In this document: piece after piece, positions 35,310 through 45,234 of the stretch | Position numbering within the stretch: the first letter of the stretch is position 1 | How the letters are laid out: each line of letters opens with the position of its first letter | Source: Hyphomicrobiales bacterium | Lineage (GTDB): Bacteria > Pseudomonadota > Alphaproteobacteria > Rhizobiales > Rhizobiaceae | Reading direction: 5' to 3' | DNA length: 64,000 nucleotides | Assembly: GCA_021775415.1 (NCBI GenBank) | Contig: JAJFHV010000010.1 | Coordinates: 186,001-250,000 of the forward strand | Position numbers and translations under genes: made by a program | Notes under the pieces: generated by a model | Told to the model about the DNA's origin: nothing | Database searches by the model: none | Seen by the model: the letters and a program-made list of their open reading frames with translations, nothing else

Positions 35310-36014
35310 CTACTGAGCTCGCTGACCAAACAGCACTTGCTGTGCATCCTTGTCATCAGCGATATTCAATTGTTGTCGCTTTTCAATTCCAATTTCGAGA
35401 CCGCGCGCAACTGCGGGACGCGCGCTCATCCTTTCAAACCAGGCCTTCAGATTCGGAAACTCCTCCAGGTCCTGCCCTTGCCGCTCATAACTAGACACCC
35501 ACCCAACAGAGGCAATATCGGCGATTGAATATTCCCCTGCCAAAAAGTCACGACCGGCAAGCCGTTTGTTCATTACACCATAAAGCCGGTTCACTTCGTT
35601 CGTGTATCGATCCATTGCATAATTGATTTTTTCTGGCGCATAGATACGAAAATGATGTGCCTGGCCCGCCATTGGCCCGAGCCCGCCCATCTGCCACATC
35701 AGCCATTCATCAACTTCAACGCGCTGTCGCTCATCGGTTGGATAAAACTGCCCTGATTTTCTGCCGAGATATTGAAGGATTGCACCAGACTCAAAGACTG
35801 AGATCGGATTTCCATCGGGACCCTCTGGATCAACAATCGCAGGCATGCGGTTATTTGGAGCAATTTTTAAAAACTCAGGTTCAAATTGCTCACCCTTGCC
35901 GATATCGACGTAAGTAATCTCATAGGGAACCGACAATTCCTCCAGCATGATGGTGATTTTCCATCCATTGGGCGTTGGCCAATAATAAAGCTCAATCGGT
36001 TTTTCCTGCTGCAT
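35310..36014 (-). CDS. Glutathione S-transferase, YghU/YfcG (nu) type
   Basis: 234 residues. The thioredoxin-like domain begins IELYYWPTPNGWKITIMLEE, where TPN replaces the classical Ser/Tyr/Cys start of helix 1 as in nu-class GSTs. NNRMPAIVDPEG contains the cis-Pro, and VFESGAILQYLG the glutathione gamma-Glu site. The C-terminal domain is all-helical (YSIADIASVGWVSSYERQG). It probably has disulfide-reductase activity. The ATG at 36014 is preferred over an upstream in-frame codon because it matches family N-termini. Confidence 0.88.
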   Translation of the reverse strand: MQQEKPIELYYWPTPNGWKITIMLEELSVPYEITYVDIGKGEQFEPEFLKIAPNNRMPAIVDPEGPDGNPISVFESGAILQYLGRKSGQFYPTDERQRVEVDEWLMWQMGGLGPMAGQAHHFRIYAPEKINYAMDRYTNEVNRLYGVMNKRLAGRDFLAGEYSIADIASVGWVSSYERQGQDLEEFPNLKAWFERMSARPAVARGLEIGIEKRQQLNIADDKDAQQVLFGQRAQ

Positions 36015-36165
36015 GAATTGGTGTTCCTGTTTTTGGACCTGACAGACAAACAATCTAGAGCCGAAATTCAAAAGTGCAAATTGTGTTGGTCTGAATGCAG
36101 GATGAACAGAACGGCAAGCATCGGTTCACAAGCAACCCTGTATCCTCCCGCGCAAGGAGGCAACA

Positions 36166-36318
36166 ATGCATATTGATATTTTCCATCGCTCATATTTCGT
36201 GATTGTTCTGATTTTTGTGACCCTTGGGGTGTGGATTGCACAGGAAATGCAAAGTGGGTATGCCGGGCCAAAATATGAACCCAACGCACCTTCCCCGGCG
36301 CGACCCTTCCAAGGATAG
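36166..36318 (+). CDS. 50-residue single-span membrane protein
   Basis: ATG 36166 to TAG 36318. AAGGAGG stands seven bases upstream, a near-perfect Shine-Dalgarno. The protein starts MHIDIFHRSYF, has one span (VIVLIFVTLGVWIA) and a Pro/Gly-rich tail (YAGPKYEPNAPSPARP). It ends 23 bp before the AMP nucleosidase start, so it may be the first gene of that transcript. Conservation is unchecked and the function is unknown. Confidence 0.7.
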   Translation: MHIDIFHRSYFVIVLIFVTLGVWIAQEMQSGYAGPKYEPNAPSPARPFQG

Positions 36319-36341
36319 TATGTAGCGCCTATATTGTCGGC

Positions 36342-37859
36342 ATGAAAACATTCAAACCAAGCGAAACCTCCGACGCTCCGATTTCAATTCCGGAGCATGT
36401 TGAATTCACAGAATTTTCAGATCCGGTCCAGGCTGTAGCGCGGCTTATCGAACTATACGAGATCGCAACCGCTTTCTTGCAGAATAATTTTGCAGCTGTT
36501 TTAAAAAACCCCAAACAGGAAGCTCGGTTTCGCGCGTTTTATCCTGAAATTCAGATTACAACGACGAGCTTTGCGAAAATCGATTCCAGGCTCTCCTTTG
36601 GACATGTTAGCGAGCCTGGTACCTATTCAACAACTGTAACGAGACCGGATCACTATAAAAGCTACCTCGAAACCCAGCTTCACCTTTTGATGGAAAATTA
36701 CGGTGTGGGCGTTCGAATTGGCACCTCACAAATACCAATCCCGCTGCATTTTGCATTTCCTGAAGGCGCACATGTGGAAGCATCGATTGACAACAATACC
36801 GAGCGACCGCTTCGAGACATGTTCGATGCACCAAATCTTTCCCAAACAGATGACAGCATCGTAAATGGCGAATACGAGGGAACGCCGGGTAATCCGAAAC
36901 CCCTGGCGCCCTTTAATGCGCCCCGAATTGACTACTCCCTGCATCGGCTGGCCCACTACACGGGCACCAGCCCAGAGCATTTCCAAAACTATGTGCTGTT
37001 CACAAACTACCAAGTGTATGTTGATCGCTTCATTGAGTTTGCCAATGAAGCGCTTTCCAACAATTCAAATGGCTATGTTGAGTTTGTCGAGCCAGGCAAC
37101 AAAATTACAAGTGCAGATGCTGTAAAGGCATCCAAAACAGGCATCACAAAAGCACTTCTCTCCAAACTACCACAAATGCCTGCCTATCATCTGAAAACCA
37201 GTGATGGCTGTGGCATTACCCTGATCAATATTGGTGTGGGTCCATCTAACGCAAAAACCATCACAGATCATGTGGCAGTACTGAGGCCTCACACTTGGTT
37301 GATGCTTGGACATTGTGCGGGTCTACGAAATTCTCAATCACTCGGCGACTATGTATTGGCACACGGTTATCTCAGGGAAGACCATGTGCTGGACAGGGAT
37401 TTGCCGGTCTGGATTCCAATCCCGCCACTTGCTGAAGTGCAAATTGCACTTGAGGATGCGGTAGAGGAAGTCACAGGCATGTCCGGGTACGACCTCAAAA
37501 ACATCATGCGGACTGGAACCGTGGCAACCATCGACAACCGAAACTGGGAGCTGCGCGACCAAAGTGGCCCGGTGCAAAGGCTTTCGCAGTCAAGGGCAAT
37601 TGCACTCGATATGGAATCAGCAACCATTGCTGCAAACGGTTTCCGCTTTCGGGTACCCTACGGCACATTGTTGTGCGTTTCCGACAAACCATTACATGGT
37701 GAACTCAAACTCCCGGGTATGGCTAGCGAGTTTTACCAAACCCAGGTGCACAGACATTTGTTGATCGGCATCAAGGCTCTTGAGAAGGTTCGCGCCATGC
37801 CTACGGAGCGACTGCACTCAAGAAAGCTCCGGGCATTCGACGAGACCGCATTTCAGTGA
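36342..37859 (+). CDS. amn: AMP nucleosidase
   Basis: 505 residues, the usual length. The N-terminal AMP-nucleosidase-specific domain (about 10-180) precedes a purine-nucleoside phosphorylase fold with LINIGVGPSNAKTITDHVAV, MLGHCAGLRNSQSLGDYVLA and ALDMESATIAANGFRF (catalytic region). It hydrolyses AMP to adenine and ribose 5-phosphate in the cytoplasm. The downstream EEP gene overlaps its stop (GTGA). Confidence 0.95.
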   Translation: MKTFKPSETSDAPISIPEHVEFTEFSDPVQAVARLIELYEIATAFLQNNFAAVLKNPKQEARFRAFYPEIQITTTSFAKIDSRLSFGHVSEPGTYSTTVTRPDHYKSYLETQLHLLMENYGVGVRIGTSQIPIPLHFAFPEGAHVEASIDNNTERPLRDMFDAPNLSQTDDSIVNGEYEGTPGNPKPLAPFNAPRIDYSLHRLAHYTGTSPEHFQNYVLFTNYQVYVDRFIEFANEALSNNSNGYVEFVEPGNKITSADAVKASKTGITKALLSKLPQMPAYHLKTSDGCGITLINIGVGPSNAKTITDHVAVLRPHTWLMLGHCAGLRNSQSLGDYVLAHGYLREDHVLDRDLPVWIPIPPLAEVQIALEDAVEEVTGMSGYDLKNIMRTGTVATIDNRNWELRDQSGPVQRLSQSRAIALDMESATIAANGFRFRVPYGTLLCVSDKPLHGELKLPGMASEFYQTQVHRHLLIGIKALEKVRAMPTERLHSRKLRAFDETAFQ

Positions 37860-38587
37860 GGCTGGTTGTCTGGAACTGCGCCATGGCATTTCATCGCAAG
37901 GTGGATGCAGTTTTAGACCTCAATCCAGACATTGCCGTCATCTCAGAATGTGCAAAACCTGAAATCCTCCTTGAACGTGGCGCAAATGCCTGGATGGAAG
38001 GAGACCCTGTCTGGATCGGTAAAAACCCGAACAAGGGTCTCGGAGTGTTCGCTTTCAACGACTATAGCGCGAGCCTCGCCGAACCATGGCATCCCTATCT
38101 TGCTCATATTGCACCCGTGCAAATTCAGGGGCCTACTGAATTCAACATTCTAGCCGTCTGGGCGCAGAACATGAGCGGTGGTACCTATCGCAAGGGACAA
38201 TCAGGGCCGCTCAGGCGAGCGCTCAGCGCATACCGCGATTTCCTGACCAACCGACCAACAATTGTGGCCGGGGATTTCAACAATAATATTTTCTGGGACA
38301 AACCCGGTTGGCGAATGAACCACCAGACGGTTGTGGACAAGCTTTCTGAACTTGGCCTGGTAAGCGCCTATCACGAGTCGATGCGCGAAGCGCAGGGCGC
38401 TGAAACTGTCCCGACCCACTACTGGCGCGACCGCAAGAAAGACGGCCCGACCTATCATATTGACTATGCATTTGTACCAACGACTTGGATGTGGATGTTG
38501 AAACAGTTTGAACTTGGTACATTTGAGGATTGGTGTGGCAATGGCTTTAGCGATCATGTTCCGTTAATTCTGGATATCGATGTTTAG
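37856..38587 (+). CDS. Endonuclease/exonuclease/phosphatase-family hydrolase
   Basis: 243 residues. The fold is shown by LVVWNCAMAFHRKVDAVL at the start (Asn of the metal site), then PDIAVISECAKP (metal Glu), TIVAGDFNNNIFWD (D-x-N) and FSDHVPLILDIDV (catalytic SDH). It is a Mg-dependent phosphoesterase; the substrate could be nucleic acid or a small phosphodiester. The GTG start overlaps the amn stop, so the two are co-translated. Confidence 0.85.
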   Translation: MRLVVWNCAMAFHRKVDAVLDLNPDIAVISECAKPEILLERGANAWMEGDPVWIGKNPNKGLGVFAFNDYSASLAEPWHPYLAHIAPVQIQGPTEFNILAVWAQNMSGGTYRKGQSGPLRRALSAYRDFLTNRPTIVAGDFNNNIFWDKPGWRMNHQTVVDKLSELGLVSAYHESMREAQGAETVPTHYWRDRKKDGPTYHIDYAFVPTTWMWMLKQFELGTFEDWCGNGFSDHVPLILDIDV

Positions 38588-38660
38588 CAATTCACGTTTT
38601 TGAATTGATTCATCGGGTTACCTGCCTATCATCCAGGGCAACTAACACGAGGGGCGTTCA

Positions 38661-40025
38661 GTGGGGGATATACACGTAGATTTTCGAGGCAAGAGAATAC
38701 TCTTGTTGGGATTTGGCAGCATTGCAGCAACTGTCCTACCGATGATTTTGAAGCATATCCGTCTTTCTCCAGATCAAATACTGATCCTCTCCGATGATGA
38801 TCGTTACAGCGATGTGCGGAACGACATCGGCGTGGAACATGTTCATGGGCACCTGACACCTGACAACCACATCGAAACTTTGTCGTCTCTCGTTGACGCG
38901 GGCGACTGCATTGTCAATCTGACAGGAGGTGTATCCGCCCGGGACCTTGTCCGGTTCTGCCTTGAAAGTGGAATTGATTATATCGACACCAGCAATGAAC
39001 GCTGGGAGCACGGTGCCGTCTACAACGATTCAGCGGATTTTGCCCAACAATGGAATCAGCTGATCTCTGAGCGCGACAGTCTACCCAAATCAGCGACCGC
39101 TCTGGTGAGCCACGGGGCCAATCCCGGACTGGTAAGCCATTTTGCAAAACAAGCGATTGAGAACATTGCAATCGCAGAAGGTCTTATCAACTCCAATTCC
39201 GGCGATGAACCTGATTGGCCCACCCTTGCGCAAGCCCTGAATGTTCAAGCTCTCCATATTTCCGAACGTGACACGCAAGTCCCACGCGAACGTTCGAAAC
39301 CCGGCGAATTCTTCAACACGTGGTCAATCGAAGGACTAATCGAGGAATCCCATTCCAATCCCTGCTTTGCCTGGGGAACGCATGAAGCACCCTACTCTCC
39401 TGCAGTGTTACGAACGGATCCCATCTGCGTTGTTGCTACATTGCCTGGAGAGGCAAAAGATTGTGCGATCCGCAGTTGGCTACCTGGTCACCGAGAATTC
39501 GAGGCCGCTATAATTCCGCACGAAGAAGCTTTCAGCATCGCTGAACTGTTTTCGTCGCCCGCCACATCCACAGGACAGTGCTACCAACCGACTGTCATGT
39601 TTGCATATCGTCCTTGCGATGAGGCATTTGAGGCACTCCACGATCCGAACACAAATCCGCTTGGACAAGACAACCACGTGATAATTGCAGAGGTTGAAAG
39701 CGGGGTTGATGAACTGGGCATCCTGGTTTTACGAGAAAACAGCAAAGAAGTTTACTGGTACGGTTCGACGCTCGATATTCACGAAGCCCGTGACCTGGTT
39801 CCTCTTTCCAACGCAACCTCACTACAAGTGGCTGCCGGGGTGTTGGGAGGACTGGTGTGGGTGCTGGAAAACCCGAGACAGGGTCTCGTGGCAGCAGAAG
39901 ACGCCGATCATCATCGCGTGCTTGAGGTTGCAAAACCCTATCTCGGTAGGCTGAAAGGCGTTAGCGACACCTGGGAGAATGCCCCAACAATCTGGAATAC
40001 AGCCGATCTTCTCCAAACCAAATAA
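38661..40025 (+). CDS. hss: Homospermidine synthase
   Basis: 454 residues. The NAD site is ILLLGFGSIAATVLPMI at the N-terminus. Family blocks VSHGANPGLVSHFAKQAIE, HISERDTQVPRE and NTWSIEGLIEE are clear. It makes sym-homospermidine from putrescine using NAD, the typical long polyamine of many Rhizobiales. GAGGGG stands a few bases before the GTG start. It appears monocistronic, 73 bp after the EEP gene. The length is slightly under the usual 470-480. Confidence 0.92.
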   Translation: MGDIHVDFRGKRILLLGFGSIAATVLPMILKHIRLSPDQILILSDDDRYSDVRNDIGVEHVHGHLTPDNHIETLSSLVDAGDCIVNLTGGVSARDLVRFCLESGIDYIDTSNERWEHGAVYNDSADFAQQWNQLISERDSLPKSATALVSHGANPGLVSHFAKQAIENIAIAEGLINSNSGDEPDWPTLAQALNVQALHISERDTQVPRERSKPGEFFNTWSIEGLIEESHSNPCFAWGTHEAPYSPAVLRTDPICVVATLPGEAKDCAIRSWLPGHREFEAAIIPHEEAFSIAELFSSPATSTGQCYQPTVMFAYRPCDEAFEALHDPNTNPLGQDNHVIIAEVESGVDELGILVLRENSKEVYWYGSTLDIHEARDLVPLSNATSLQVAAGVLGGLVWVLENPRQGLVAAEDADHHRVLEVAKPYLGRLKGVSDTWENAPTIWNTADLLQTK

Positions 40026-40073
40026 GCGTCAACTGCATTCACGAACAATAGGCGGGCGCGCGGTGATCAGCAT

Positions 40074-41777
40074 TTACATGTTCGGATAAACCGGTCCTTC
40101 CCCGCCTTGAGGCGTGGTCCAGTTGATGTTCTGGTTCGGGTCTTTGATGTCGCAAGTTTTGCAGTGAACACAGTTTTGACCGTTGATTACAAAGGTCGCG
40201 TCAGATGCATTTGCTTCTTCACCCAACGGAATCGCATCACCCTTGCCGTCCACCCACTCGTAAACGCCGGCAGGGCAATAACGCGTTGAAGGTCCGGCAA
40301 ACTGATGCAACTCAGAGGCTTTCTGCAGATCAAGATCTGCTACCTTCAAATGGGTTGGCTGGTTTTCTTCGTGGTTGGTGTTTGAAAGAAACACCGAAGA
40401 CAGGCGATCAAATGTCAACTTGCCATCCGGCTTTGGATAATCAATCGGAGTATGATTTGCCGCAGGCTCCAAAGCTTCATAATCAGCCTTACCATGTTTC
40501 ATGGTTCCGAATGGAGACCAGCCGCCAAACAGGGTCGCGCACCACATGTCGATGCCACCCAGCATAATCCCCAGCGGCGTACCATATTTTGTCCAGAGTG
40601 GCTTGGCGTTGCGAACTTTCTTGAGATCCTTGCCAATTTCGCTATCGCGCCATGCTTCAGTGTATGCCTCAAGCACGTCGTTTGAGCGACCAGCTGAAAG
40701 CGCCTCCACGACATGTTCAGCCGCCATGATCCCGGAAAGCATCGCATTGTGCGAGCCCTTGATCCGCGGAACGTTGACGAGCCCGGCAGCACACCCAAGC
40801 AAAGCACCACCCGGGAAAGCCATTTTCGGAACGCTCTGCCAACCACCTTCGGTGATTGCCCGCGAGCCATAGCTGATCCGTTTTGCTCCCTCAAATAAAT
40901 CGGAGATTGCCGGATGCGTTTTGAAGCGCTGGAATTCCTGGAATGGCGAAAGGTAAGGATTTTTGTAATTTAGGTGGAGAACAAACCCGACCACAATCTG
41001 GTTGTCTTCCAAATGATAAAGGAATGAACCACCACCGGTGGATTTGTCCAATGGCCAACCGAACGAGTGCTGAACCAGGCCTTGCTTGTGCTTGGACGGG
41101 TCTACTTCCCACAGCTCTTTCAAACCGATACCAAATTTTGGCGGTTCGCAATCTTTTGCAAGGTCGTACTTTGCTATCAGTTGTTTCGACAAGGAGCCGC
41201 GTGCGCCCTCGCCGAACAAGACATATTTACCGTGAAGCTCCATGCCGCGTTCGAACATTGGGCCAGGTTCGCCATCCTTTTGAATGCCCATGTCGCCGGT
41301 TGCTACACCTTTGACACGACCCTCGTCGTCATAAATCAACTCTGCTGCTGCAAAACCTGGATAGATTTCAACGTCAAGGCTTTCCGCCTTTTCAGCAAGC
41401 CAACGACAAACGTTACCCAGTGACACGATGTAATTGCCATGATTGTTCATCAATGGCGGCATGCCAAAGTTCGGCAGGCGGAATTTCCCACCCTTGGTCA
41501 GGAAGTAGAATATGTCGTCCTTGACCGGTGTTTTAAACGGATGGCCTTCTTCATCACGCCAATCTGGAAAAAGCTTGTCGACGGCGATTGGATCAACCAC
41601 GGCACCTGACAGAATATGGGCGCCAACTTCCGGCCCCTTTTCCAGCACAACAACGTTGAGGTCAGCATCAAGTTGTTTCAGCTTGATTGCAGCGGCAAGG
41701 CCGGATGGGCCGGCGCCAACAATCACAACATCGAACTCCATGCTTTCACGTTCTGGAACCGTGTTTTCCTCAGGCAT
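40074..41777 (-). CDS. Electron transfer flavoprotein-ubiquinone oxidoreductase
   Basis: 567 residues. FAD site DVVIVGAGPSGLAAAIKL near the N-terminus; a ubiquinone/membrane region in the middle; and a C-terminal 4Fe-4S site formed by YCPAGVYEW and CVHCKTCDIKDPNQNINW. It passes electrons from ETF (fatty- and amino-acid oxidation) to ubiquinone at the inner membrane. Both an ATG at 41789 and one at 41777 are possible; the second has GGAG about six bases ahead and matches relatives. ETF genes are not in this window. Confidence 0.95.
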   Translation of the reverse strand: MPEENTVPERESMEFDVVIVGAGPSGLAAAIKLKQLDADLNVVVLEKGPEVGAHILSGAVVDPIAVDKLFPDWRDEEGHPFKTPVKDDIFYFLTKGGKFRLPNFGMPPLMNNHGNYIVSLGNVCRWLAEKAESLDVEIYPGFAAAELIYDDEGRVKGVATGDMGIQKDGEPGPMFERGMELHGKYVLFGEGARGSLSKQLIAKYDLAKDCEPPKFGIGLKELWEVDPSKHKQGLVQHSFGWPLDKSTGGGSFLYHLEDNQIVVGFVLHLNYKNPYLSPFQEFQRFKTHPAISDLFEGAKRISYGSRAITEGGWQSVPKMAFPGGALLGCAAGLVNVPRIKGSHNAMLSGIMAAEHVVEALSAGRSNDVLEAYTEAWRDSEIGKDLKKVRNAKPLWTKYGTPLGIMLGGIDMWCATLFGGWSPFGTMKHGKADYEALEPAANHTPIDYPKPDGKLTFDRLSSVFLSNTNHEENQPTHLKVADLDLQKASELHQFAGPSTRYCPAGVYEWVDGKGDAIPLGEEANASDATFVINGQNCVHCKTCDIKDPNQNINWTTPQGGEGPVYPNM

Positions 41778-41954
41778 ACCAATCTCCATATTCCATCCAG
41801 CCGGGAATTTTCTTCCCGCATTTTGCAGCCGAAATACCCCAATTGCGGAACTCTGTCACGCAATGATCCACAGGCCTGTATTTTTTGAGGCAAAATGGCC
41901 TCTGGAGGCGACACTTTCTTTGCGCAAAAGAGCTGGCAAGGATAGACTCACAAT

Positions 41955-42776
41955 ATGGAAAATGTCCGTGAAATTCTCAATTGGTATATAGACGCCGGAG
42001 TCGACCTGGCGCTGGAAGACCATCCGGTTGATCGTTTCACCGAGATAACGCCAACTCCTGTCAAACGAACGACTGAATTACCAAAACAGTCACTTGAACG
42101 GACTGATGTCGCTCCTGAACCACAACGCCCCCTTTCGAGTGAGCCCCGCTCCCAAGCGACGCTTCCCGATGGTGCAGCGATCAAGACCGCTCAAGAGCTT
42201 GCTGCATCTGCCAATGACATTGAAGCACTGCGCAATGCGATGTCACAGTTCGAGGGATGCAATTTGAGACTTACCGCGAAAACGCTCGTATTTGCAGATG
42301 GCAATCCGGAAGCGCAGATCATGTTTGTTGGTGAAGCGCCGGGTCGCGATGAAGACTTACAGGGGCTGCCATTTGTCGGGCGATCCGGCCAATTGCTAGA
42401 TCGAATTCTGTCTGCGATCGGTCTAAATCGTGAAACTGCCTATATTTCCAACGTTATTCCCTGGCGCCCACCGGGTAACCGTCCACCTACTCCACAAGAA
42501 ACTGAAATCTGCCGACCTTTCATTGAGCGGCATATTGAACTTGTTAATCCCAAAGTTCTTGTGATGTTGGGAGGGTCATCGGCCAAGACACTATTAAAAA
42601 CCACTGATGGTATTATGCGGTTGCGAGGCAAGTGGTGTGAATATTCTACCGGCAATATCAAGACCCAGGCCATGCCCACCCTGCACCCGGCCTACCTGCT
42701 GCGGCAGCCAGCACACAAAAAACTCGCGTGGCAAGACTTTTTGAAGATAAGCCAAAGCCTAAAAAAATCTAACTAA
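41955..42776 (+). CDS. Uracil-DNA glycosylase, Fe-S (family 4/5-like)
   Basis: 273 residues. Motif A is [20 protein letters not shown] and the active-site end is [10 protein letters not shown]. Cys residues at FEGCNLR, ISNVI...EICRPF and GKWCEY are candidates for the Fe-S cluster. The N-terminal 90 residues are a poorly conserved, Pro-rich extension. It removes uracil from DNA to start base-excision repair. It is divergent from the ETF-QO gene. Confidence 0.88.
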   Translation: MENVREILNWYIDAGVDLALEDHPVDRFTEITPTPVKRTTELPKQSLERTDVAPEPQRPLSSEPRSQATLPDGAAIKTAQELAASANDIEALRNAMSQFEGCNLRLTAKTLVFADGNPEAQIMFVGEAPGRDEDLQGLPFVGRSGQLLDRILSAIGLNRETAYISNVIPWRPPGNRPPTPQETEICRPFIERHIELVNPKVLVMLGGSSAKTLLKTTDGIMRLRGKWCEYSTGNIKTQAMPTLHPAYLLRQPAHKKLAWQDFLKISQSLKKSN

Positions 42777-42876
42777 CGGTCATAATTTGGTTTGTATTTT
42801 CATCGTTTTGGGTGAAAGAGAATAATTGAAGCGCAATGTGCTGCACATTGAATCCCAAACCGGATTTACAAACCCC

Positions 42877-44145
42877 ATGTTTAGACAAATTCTACCGATC
42901 CTGACGCTGTTCGTGAGCTCCGCCTTTTTAATGGCTGGCAGTGGCATGCAGGCCATACTGCTGCCGGTTCGCGGCCAGCTTGAGGGTTTTACCACTTCTC
43001 AAATTGGCCTCATCGGTGGGGGATGGGCCATTGGATTTACCATTGGGTGTATTGCGGTTCCGCATCTGGTGCGACGCGTAGGACATGTAAGAACATTTAG
43101 TGCGTTGGCGGCATTACTTGCCACGACGGTTCTTCTGAATGGCCTTGTTATTGAAGCCTACACCTGGATTGTGCTGCGAGCATTGGCTGGTTTCTGCCTG
43201 TCGGGCAGCTACATGATCATCGAAAGCTGGCTTAACGAGAAGATCTCAAACGAAACACGCGGCGCAATTTTCTCGGTCTACATGATCATTTCGCAAGGCG
43301 CCTACATGATCGGCCAATACATTTTGGTAATGGCCGATCCTGCGCGCGAAACGCTCTTCATGATTGCTGCAATACTTTATGCACTGGCGATTGTTCCCAC
43401 GGCACTATCGAAGGCGCAATCGCCGGCACCACTTAATCAGCCCAGGATTGACTTTAAAGGGCTTTATAAAAACTCCCCGGCATCTGTTGTCGGCGCAGTA
43501 ACTGCCGGCGTAATTGCCGGTGCATTTCAGAGCTTTGCGCCGGTTTTCGGTGTACAAAATAATATGACCAGCGCAGGTATCGCCAATATGATGGTGCTGG
43601 TCATGATTGGTGCAATCCTCTTTCAATACCCGCTCGGCAAGCTGTCCGATCGCATGGATCGTCGCTATGTGATGGTTGGGTTAAGTCTGACCGGGGCACT
43701 CTCATGCTTTCTGATTGCTGGTTACCAGGTAAACGGTGCATCCCCTGGCCTTCCATTCTTCGGTTTGATGGTACTGCTTGGCGGGTTCATCTATCCAATT
43801 TACGGATTGGTGATGGCCCATGCCAATGACTACGCCGATTCAGAAGACTTTGTTAAAACCGCTTCCGGCATGCTGGTCCTGTATGGCGGCGGGAATGTGA
43901 TCGGCCCGTTGGTCACGGGGCCAATCATGGAGCGATTTGGAACCAATTCCCTGTTTCAGGTGATCGGCGTCGCTCATTTTATTCTGGCCATTTACATCAC
44001 CTACAGGATGCTCGCCCGGGCACGACCGGATGATTTGGAAACCATGGACTTCCAGACTTTGTCGGTTGGTCAAACAACGGAAACATTCAGCCTCGATCCA
44101 CGTTCAGATGTAGAAACCTATATGGCTGATGAAGAGCATAACTAA
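42877..44145 (+). CDS. MFS transporter (YcaD-like)
   Basis: 422 residues with 12 predicted spans. The loop 2-3 signature is seen as IAVPHLVRRVGHVRTF, and the N-terminal span starts ILPILTLFVSSAFLMAGSGM. Substrates of this group are unknown. The frame is open from a TTG at 42826 with GAAAGAG upstream, but the ATG at 42877 puts the first span at the usual place; the choice is uncertain. Its 3' end overlaps by four bases the converging TRAP-receptor gene. Confidence 0.82.
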   Translation: MFRQILPILTLFVSSAFLMAGSGMQAILLPVRGQLEGFTTSQIGLIGGGWAIGFTIGCIAVPHLVRRVGHVRTFSALAALLATTVLLNGLVIEAYTWIVLRALAGFCLSGSYMIIESWLNEKISNETRGAIFSVYMIISQGAYMIGQYILVMADPARETLFMIAAILYALAIVPTALSKAQSPAPLNQPRIDFKGLYKNSPASVVGAVTAGVIAGAFQSFAPVFGVQNNMTSAGIANMMVLVMIGAILFQYPLGKLSDRMDRRYVMVGLSLTGALSCFLIAGYQVNGASPGLPFFGLMVLLGGFIYPIYGLVMAHANDYADSEDFVKTASGMLVLYGGGNVIGPLVTGPIMERFGTNSLFQVIGVAHFILAIYITYRMLARARPDDLETMDFQTLSVGQTTETFSLDPRSDVETYMADEEHN

Positions 44146-45233
44146 CCTCGCGCCGACAAAAATGCCCTAATTGAAATCTTTGACCATGGATCGAGATGTC
44201 GAGCAGCGGCTTGATAGCTTTCGACGATTTTCCTGGATAAAGAATCTCTTTCTGCAAGCGTTTGCATCACGTCAATTGTAGCGACTTTTGCAGCATCAAT
44301 AATCTCGTCAGGATATTCCTGAATTGTGACGCCTTCCTGCGTGACGAGTTTTTCAAGGGCGGCTGCGTTTTGCCATTCTGCTTCTCCGAGCGAATAGATG
44401 TTTTCTGCGGCACAACAGGTTTCTACAATCGACTTCAAATCTGCAGGCAAGGCCTCTATTGCCGCAAGTGAGACCAGCGCTTCGCCCGTCCCATTTGGTT
44501 CATGAAATCCTGGCGAGTAATAGTTCGTTGCCGCCTTGTGGAAGCCCATTGCGGAATCTGATGCAGGACCCAAAAACTCTGTTGCATCAATCACACCACT
44601 CTTGAGATTTATGAATATCTCGCCCGGGGCAAGGGAAACAGGCACAGCACCAAGTCGAGACATAACTGCGCCACCAAGGCCGGGCATGCGGATTTTTAGT
44701 CCCTTCAAATCGTCCAATCCCTGTAGCGGCTTCTTGTACCACCCACCCATCTGGTAACCAGTATTGCCAGCCATGAATGGTTTAACGCCTGCGGGCGCAT
44801 ACAGTTCGTCCCATAACGCCTGACCGCCACCATGATTTACCCAGGTAATGTGCTCAATTGGGGTTAGACCGAAGGGTCCTGCAGTAAACAGGGGTGCCGC
44901 CGAAAATTTGCCCGCCCAAAACAATGGAGCCGTGTGTGCCATTTCCGCTGTTCCATTAGCAACGGCGGAAAAAGTTTCCAGCGCGGGTACGATTTCTCCA
45001 GCCGCATATAATTTTACATTCAACCGCCCGCCGGAGAGAGCGGTAATTCTATCCGCCAGGCGTTGGGCTGTAATGCCCGGTCCGGGCAGGTTCTTCGGCC
45101 AGGAAGTAACCATGCGCCACTCAATTGTTGATTGTGCCAGTGCAGGAGCGGCAAGAATCGGCATACTTACAGATGCAGCAAGAAGACCTAGCGCCTGACG
45201 CCTTGTGGTATTGTGTTTCTTTGACTGTGACAT
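44142..45233 (-). CDS. TRAP transporter substrate-binding protein (TakP/DctP-like), Tat signal, in thiamine operon
   Basis: 363 residues. A twin-arginine signal (TTRRQALGLLAASV, ending APALAQ) directs it to the periplasm. The mature part resembles TakP-type 2-oxo-acid receptors: AGEIVPALETFSAVANGTAE, NTGYQMGGWYKKPLQGL, SGVIDATEFLGP. The WWE-like ligand region of TakP, as I recall it, is here PGFHEPNG, so the ligand may differ. The ATG lies one base after the thiD stop with GGAGAAG upstream. So it belongs to the riboswitch-controlled thiM-thiD operon. No TRAP membrane subunits are nearby. Confidence 0.85.
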   Translation of the reverse strand: MSQSKKHNTTRRQALGLLAASVSMPILAAPALAQSTIEWRMVTSWPKNLPGPGITAQRLADRITALSGGRLNVKLYAAGEIVPALETFSAVANGTAEMAHTAPLFWAGKFSAAPLFTAGPFGLTPIEHITWVNHGGGQALWDELYAPAGVKPFMAGNTGYQMGGWYKKPLQGLDDLKGLKIRMPGLGGAVMSRLGAVPVSLAPGEIFINLKSGVIDATEFLGPASDSAMGFHKAATNYYSPGFHEPNGTGEALVSLAAIEALPADLKSIVETCCAAENIYSLGEAEWQNAAALEKLVTQEGVTIQEYPDEIIDAAKVATIDVMQTLAERDSLSRKIVESYQAAARHLDPWSKISIRAFLSARG

Positions 45234-45234
45234 C

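Noticed and set aside
38588-38607. Hairpin CAATTC/GAATTG after the EEP gene as a terminator
   Set aside because: The stem is short and AT-rich, and no T run follows it on the plus strand.
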